Source: Aeromonas sobria (GTDB lineage: Bacteria; Pseudomonadota; Gammaproteobacteria; Enterobacterales; Aeromonadaceae). From it: a DNA stretch of 37,188 nt. Shown piece by piece: positions 33,564 through 37,188 of this stretch (the stretch's first letter is position 1; the number at the start of each line of letters is the position of its first letter). The notes beneath the pieces were generated by a model, which worked only from the letters and a program-made list of their open reading frames with translations, did not search any database and was not told the DNA's origin. The stretch lies in NCBI RefSeq assembly GCF_000820145.1, contig NZ_CDBW01000014.1, positions 1 through 37,188 of the forward strand. The letters are read 5' to 3'. The position numbers were made by a program, and so were the translations under genes.

Positions 33564-33850
33564 TATGTCAACAGGCTCGCGCTGAGTCAGCTAAATCGGC
33601 CAAGATCAAAGGGTAGAGTTCCCTGACGATATAGCGTTTCAAACAACGCTGGATCTCTTTCGAAGATAAGCCTTGGGCGCTACGTCGTGCGACGTAAGAT
33701 TGGGTTTGTGGATCTCCCCGCATCCGGACCATTGCAATCGTCCATAACGCATTATTTGCTGCACGGTTACCACCTCGGTTTAAGCGATGTCGTACGGTCT
33801 TTCCCGAGGATGCGGGTAAAGGGTTAACCCCGGCGTTGTTTCCCAAATCG
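33564..33850 (-). pseudogene. C-terminal fragment of an IS110 (IS116/IS902-type) transposase
   Basis: About 92 residues: N-P-L-P-A-S-S-G-K-T-V-R-H-R-L-N-R-G-G, then N-R-A-A-N-N-A-L-W-T-I-A and E-I-Q-R-C-L-K-R-Y-I-V-R-E-L-Y-P-L. This is the C-terminal Tnp_20 domain with its catalytic serine in the S-S-G-K region. The DEDD N-terminal domain is absent. It was cut on one side by the IS3 fragment and on the other by the IS5-type gene. Confidence 0.85.
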
Positions 33851-33919
33851 ATAACGCCTGAATGGAACTTACTGAGGGCGCGGTGATCTGATCACCACCA
33901 TCCTCTTCAAGTCTGCATC

Positions 33920-34199
33920 ATGGGCAAGTCGCTTCACCCCATCACCAACTGGCCTCAATACAACAAGTCTTTGATTAACCGTGGTTCACTCACCTTCTGG
34001 GTTGATGCCGAGGCCATGAGCAACTGGTTTCACCACGACCATCATGGGCGGCGGGGCCGCAGCCTGCTTTACACTGACCAGAGCATCTGTACCTTTCTGA
34101 TGCTCAAAGGGATTTTCAACCTCTCCCTGCGGGCGACACAGGGCCTGCTCGACTCGCTGTTTGAGCTGATGAATGTGCCGCTGTGTGCCCCCGACTACA
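33920..34199 (+). pseudogene. IS5-family (IS903-like) transposase, 5' part, interrupted
   Basis: Starts M-G-K-S-L-H-P-I-T-N-W-P-Q-Y-N-K-S-L, typical of IS5-group transposases, with S-L-T-F-W-V-D-A-E-A and L-R-A-T-Q-G-L-L-D-S-L-F. The similarity ends at A-P-D-Y, exactly where the IS1111-type element begins; it resumes at 35612. Confidence 0.85.
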
Positions 34200-34213
34200 T
34201 AGATGGTCGCCCC

Positions 34214-34494
34214 GGTTTGCCCAGCCCTCAATCGATGAAAATGAGTCAGGTGTAGATTGCAGCCATAGATCCGGATTTCGATCGAGGCTACCGCCTCTAT
34301 CCCTGATGGAATTCGCTGATGGGGACCTCTATCAGCTGTTCGCTCTTACAAAGCCCTGTAGTCCACGGGTTTTCCCCATCACGGTCTGACCTGTCTCGCC
34401 ATCACGTCATGATTGCCTGTGCAATCGGTTGTTCTTATCGGTATCAGTTACTATTAGAGTCGCTACGCAGTTGGTGTCGCGGGACACTTATTGT
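34214..34494 (-). ncRNA. Candidate bridge RNA region of the IS1111 element
   Basis: 281 non-coding bases between the transposase stop and the left subterminal repeat. In IS1111-subgroup elements the bridge RNA that guides target and donor recognition is encoded downstream of the recombinase, as here (minus strand). I did not fold it and cannot identify the guide loops, so this is a positional inference. Confidence 0.45.
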
Positions 34495-35523
34495 TCAGGC
34501 TACCACGCCATAATTAGCTTCATATTCTCTTTCCTGAGCAAGCAATGCCCAGACTATGCGGGCATTCTTGTTGGCGAGCGCCACGGCGGCAACGTTATGA
34601 TTGCGCCGCCCCATCACCCCGGCTAACCAACTGTTTGCGTGCTGCGCCTTGCGCTCCGCTACCCGGAGTACAGCCCGAGCGCCATGGATCAGCAGGGTGC
34701 GCAGATAGCTGTCGCCGCGTTTGCTGATCCCCAGCAATGTTTGCTTGCCACCGCTGGAATGTTGGCGTGGTACCAGTCCCAGCCACGCTGCCAACTGCCT
34801 GCCATTCTTAAAACTTTTTGCGTCTCCGACGGAGGCGATCAAGGCACTCGCGGTGATCGGGCCGATCCCCGGGATCTGCGCCAGCTTCTTTCTGGCGACG
34901 TTCTCACGATGCCAGCTCTGGAGTTGGACCTCCAGTTCCTGAACCTGCCGGTCGAGCGCCTTGAGATGCTCCCCCAGGCGCTCGAGCAATTGCCGAAACG
35001 TCCCTGGCAACCCGTTCTCGTACTCCTCTAGGATCTCGGGCAGATGCTTGCCAATGTGGGCAATGCCTTTAGGGATGATGATCCCGTGTTCTGCCAGCAG
35101 ACCACGTAGCTGGTTGGCCTGTGCGGTCCTCGCCTTAACAAAGCCTTGTCGGGCGCGGTGCAGCGCCAGGACGGCTAACTGCTCACTACTCTTCATTGGC
35201 ACAAACCGCATGTTCGGGCGGCTCACCGCTTCGCAGATCGCCTCAGCATCCGCCGCATCGTTCTTGTTGGTCTTCACGTAGGGTTTAACAAACTGCGGGG
35301 CCATCAGTTTAACGGTATGTCCTAGCCCTTGCAGTTTTCTGGCCCAATAGTGGGCGCTGCTACAGGCTTCCATGCCAACCAGACAGGGTGGCAGATTGGC
35401 AAAAAAGCTGATCAGTTGTGCCCGCTTGAGCTGCTTGTTAAACAGGCACTTGCCGTATTCGTTCACACCGTGTATCTGGAAAATCGCTTTCGCCAAATCG
35501 ATCCCGATAGTTTTAACGTTCAT
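34495..35523 (-). CDS. IS1111-type (IS110 family) transposase/recombinase
   Basis: 342 residues from the ATG at 35523 with GGAG upstream. The N-terminal DEDD domain starts T-I-G-I-D-L-A-K-A-I-F-Q-I-H-G-V and has G-M-E-A-C-S-S-A-H-Y-W-A-R and K-N-D-A-A-D-A-E-A-I. A coiled middle is followed by the Tnp_20 domain L-A-Q-I-P-G-I-G-P-I-T-A-S-A-L, with R-Q-H-S-S-G-G-K-Q-T-L-L-G-I-S-K-R-G carrying the catalytic serine. All key residues are present, so it is probably active. Confidence 0.93.
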   Translation of the reverse strand: MNVKTIGIDLAKAIFQIHGVNEYGKCLFNKQLKRAQLISFFANLPPCLVGMEACSSAHYWARKLQGLGHTVKLMAPQFVKPYVKTNKNDAADAEAICEAVSRPNMRFVPMKSSEQLAVLALHRARQGFVKARTAQANQLRGLLAEHGIIIPKGIAHIGKHLPEILEEYENGLPGTFRQLLERLGEHLKALDRQVQELEVQLQSWHRENVARKKLAQIPGIGPITASALIASVGDAKSFKNGRQLAAWLGLVPRQHSSGGKQTLLGISKRGDSYLRTLLIHGARAVLRVAERKAQHANSWLAGVMGRRNHNVAAVALANKNARIVWALLAQEREYEANYGVVA

Positions 35524-35611
35524 GTTGATCGCTCCGCTCACATTGATGAATGTATCGTCCCACACGTTGGCACAGGTGCTGCCAGTTTAGGAGGGGCGAC
35601 CATCCCATTAG

Positions 35612-35830
35612 CTGTGTCAGCAAGCGCGCACGCACAGTGAAGGTGGCCTATCGGCAGCCCCCCAAGGGGCGCATTACCGACCTAGTTATCGACTCGACGG
35701 GTCTGAAAGTGTTTGGTGAAGGCGAGTGGAAAGTCAGAAAACACGGCGCTGAGAAACGTCGAGTCTGGCGCAAGTTACATCTGGCAGTAGACCCGGTGAG
35801 CCACGATATCGTGGCGGCCAAGCTGTTTCA
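35612..35830 (+). pseudogene. IS5-family transposase, middle part after the IS1111 insertion
   Basis: Continues the IS903-like gene with C-V-S-K-R-A-R-T-V-K-V-A-Y-R, then D-L-V-I-D-S-T-G-L-K-V-F-G-E-G-E-W (first catalytic Asp) and L-H-L-A-V-D-P-V-S-H-D-I-V-A-A. It is cut off at about 35830 by a second IS1111-like fragment, so the C-terminal third is missing. Confidence 0.85.
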
Positions 35831-36200
35831 CAAATAGCTAATGCATCGTTGGCATCATTCTTCTGGTGTCTTGCAAAGGCTTTGACATGCTGTGTGGGAA
35901 TGAGCTCTACGTCATAGCCCATAGATATCAGTGTCCGTCCCCAGAAGTGAGATGTTGAGCAAGCTTCCATAGCAATCAGTGTTTGCGGTGGAAATTGGCG
36001 CAACGTGTGGAGCAGTTTCTGGCGAGATATTTTACGATTCCAGGCAACAGAACCATCAGCCATCCATACACACACCTGAAAAACAGACTTGGCAATATCG
36101 ATTCCAACTACTTTGATCGTGTTCATGTGGTGCTCTCCCAAGTTGAATGCAGTCAGCCTAAGTATGAAACTGACCGCGCTGATTGGGGGCGTCCATCACA
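35831..36200 (-). pseudogene. 5' fragment of a second IS1111-like element
   Basis: From the ATG at 36126 the minus strand encodes M-N-T-I-K-V-V-G-I-D-I-A-K-S-V-F-Q-V-C-V-W ... M-E-A-C-S-T-S-H-F-W-G-R ... N-D-A-N-D-A-L-A-I-C-E, the N-terminal third of an IS110-family transposase. Upstream at 36185-36198 is TGATGGACGCCCCC, a version of the IS1111 subterminal repeat. The rest of the element is lost at the junction with the IS5 gene. Confidence 0.8.
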
Positions 36201-36240
36201 TCACTACAGTTCTGCCTGTGGATGACTAACCTACCGTGAG

Positions 36241-36569
36241 CGGCATGGTCAGCAGAGAAGGTTATCAGCCTGTATCGCTTCGGTTGGCAAGTAGAGTTGT
36301 TATTAAATGAGTGGAAATCGCCCAACCGGCTCAAGGGGTTTGTAACTGGGGAGAAAGCCATAGCCGAGGGATTGGTGTGGACGAGCCTGCTGTCGCTGGT
36401 GATGAAAAGATGGGTCGCACAGAGTGTAATGATAGGGAAGCTATTGATGTTGAAAGCGTCAAAGAACAGTACGACATTGTGGTTACCGCTATTGAAAGCA
36501 GTGGCCCATAGGGCGCTGACAGAAATAAGGGAAAAACTAGAATGGGTAGCTGATTATTTGGCCAAATAA
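36241..36569 (+). pseudogene. C-terminal fragment of an IS4-family transposase
   Basis: The open frame reads E-K-V-I-S-L-Y-R-F-G-W-Q-V-E-L-L-L-N-E-W-K-S, then N-R-L-K-G-F-V-T-G-E-K-A-I-A-E-G-L. This is the Y-x-x-R-W-x-I-E-x-x-F-K-x-x-K-S-type signature with the last catalytic Glu of IS4-type DDE transposases. It ends with TAA. The N-terminal part is missing. Confidence 0.78.
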
Positions 36570-36661
36570 CGCTTGCCGAACCAAGCAGAAAAACTCGATA
36601 CAGCACAATACCTTGGAAAGTGTTTTAAAGGGGCTCAACGCTTAAGGTACTATACATGTTC

Positions 36662-36709
36662 AGTTATTACTTGATGGATTACTACAATTGGCGGTGCCCG
36701 CATCAATAT
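36662..36709 (+). pseudogene. Sliver of an IS3-family transposase
   Basis: Sixteen codons S-Y-Y-L-M-D-Y-Y-N-W-R-C-P-H-Q-Y match the part of the IS3 transposase seen at 33430 on the other strand (S-Y-Y-L-M-D-D-Y-N-W-R-R-P-H). Only this short piece is left. Confidence 0.6.
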
Positions 36710-36726
36710 ATAAACATATAAATATA

Positions 36727-36755
36727 GTAGGTGTGCTCCATTATAGCACACCTAC
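36727..36755 (-). terminator. Terminator after the surface-protein gene
   Basis: Perfect arms GTAGGTGTGCT and AGCACACCTAC around CCATTAT; on the minus strand an AT-rich, T-containing stretch follows. It lies 52 bases beyond the stop of the minus-strand gene at 36808. Confidence 0.65.
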
Positions 36756-36807
36756 CTCCAAATTAAAGAACAAGATCACTTAACATAATATGTTGCTTTT
36801 AACTCTT

Positions 36808-37188
36808 TTAATGAATACATGTTGTATTCAAAGGATCTGAATCTGAACTAAGGTTAGCTTTACTACTACCACTAAGCATGCTGACAATATAATGAGTAGT
36901 TTGTGAAGTTGTAGTATTCTGAATAGTCCAGTACCAGTTTGTCCCCCCCCCACACTTGTTGTATAGCGGCCACCCGTAGGTATTACACATTTCGTAATTA
37001 GTCTGATCAATTGCGGTGGCAGATGTACTATTAATAAATAATGACTGCAATTCAAATGCAGTTGGTAAGCGACCTGGGGGTGTTAATCCTTTACAATATG
37101 CATCAGCATCATTCCAACCCATGCCCTTTACAGGGGGAGTAAAATCCCCAATAGATAGATATGTGACGGTCAGCTTTGCTTCTGCATT
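36808..37188 (-). CDS. C-terminal part of a probable large surface/adhesin protein (runs off the window)
   Basis: The frame is open to the right edge, so only the last ~126 codons are visible: L-T-V-T-Y-L-S-I-G-D-F-T-P-P-V, then G-M-G-W-N-D-A-D-A-Y-C-K-G-L, G-R-L-P-T-A-F-E-L-Q-S-L-F, T-Y-G-W-P-L-Y and G-T-N-W-Y-W-T. This pattern resembles the C-type lectin-like or DUF1566-like end domain of Ig-repeat surface proteins of the invasin/intimin type, and L-T-V-T-Y fits the last strand of an Ig-like repeat. Four cysteines may form disulfides. The full protein and its anchor lie outside the window, so the adhesin call is a moderate inference. Confidence 0.6.
   Translation of the reverse strand, partial: NAEAKLTVTYLSIGDFTPPVKGMGWNDADAYCKGLTPPGRLPTAFELQSLFINSTSATAIDQTNYEMCNTYGWPLYNKCGGGTNWYWTIQNTTTSQTTHYIVSMLSGSSKANLSSDSDPLNTTCIH

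Larger units (their letters stand above)
34197..35611 (-). mobile_element. IS1111-type element (IS110 family), apparently complete
   Basis: About 1.41 kb. Its ends carry a 12-bp subterminal inverted repeat, GATGGTCGCCCC at 34202-34213 and the complement at 35593-35604, a few bases inside the junctions, the hallmark of the IS1111 subgroup. It contains one intact transposase gene on the minus strand and nearly 300 non-coding bases at the 3' side. It splits the IS5-family gene between its A-P-D-Y and C-V-S-K codons, so the insertion boundary is defined to within a few bases. Confidence 0.85.

Overview
The window looks like a chromosomal segment of a gammaproteobacterium, most probably Aeromonas. 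The reasons are the dTDP-sugar operon next to an AcrAB/AheAB-type efflux operon with its divergent AcrR-type repressor, the GC-rich housekeeping genes and the protein sequences themselves. No rRNA, tRNA or other species marker is present, so the genus is an inference.

Layout. (1) 1-6300: an O-antigen sugar operon on the minus strand, rmlB-rmlD-rmlA-rmlC-fdtA-fdtC-fdtB. It makes dTDP-L-rhamnose and dTDP-Fuc3NAc and is preceded by a JUMPstart/ops-like leader. Past fdtB the cluster is broken: about 40 codons of a frameshifted Wzx flippase run straight into the last ~100 codons of a WbpM/CapD-type dehydratase, then a terminator. The polymerase, flippase and glycosyltransferases expected between them are absent. 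(2) 6580-11900: an RND efflux pump operon (acrA-acrB) with a divergent TetR repressor and a 24-bp AcrR-type operator. (3) 11940-16520: a degenerate methyltransferase-like gene, a dicarboxylate/amino-acid symporter, a three-gene DUF134/NifX-like/small Cys-rich membrane protein operon with a doubled operator on its promoter, and a GAF-HD-GYP phosphodiesterase.

(4) From about 16834 the sequence changes character. The first ~16 codons of rimO are cut off and low-GC accessory DNA follows to the end of the window; the rest of rimO is not seen. This looks like the left end of a genomic island. It carries small unknown genes, XRE regulators, an orphan Xre/MbcA-type antitoxin, an H-NS paralogue, a Fic protein, a large serine recombinase, a type III restriction-modification pair (mod-res), a 185-bp MITE with a 9-bp target duplication, and a MOBP relaxase with a small accessory mobilisation protein and a candidate oriT. 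Serine recombinase, relaxase and oriT together suggest an integrative and mobilizable element.

(5) 33340-36710 is a graveyard of insertion sequences (IS3, IS110, IS5, IS1111, IS4 fragments) with one apparently intact IS1111-type element nested in an IS5-family transposase gene. (6) The window ends inside the C-terminus of a probable large surface protein.

The least expected signals are these: the rimO junction; inverted-repeat operators with an exact 34-bp spacing that occur both in the xre/hns intergenic region and immediately upstream of fic; two small proteins flanking fic that share a C-terminal H-M-P-x-G-T-H-x-x-V-N-I signature; the wzx/wbpM deletion scar; the internally duplicated relaxase; and the long non-coding 3' end of the IS1111 element, the place where a bridge RNA is expected.
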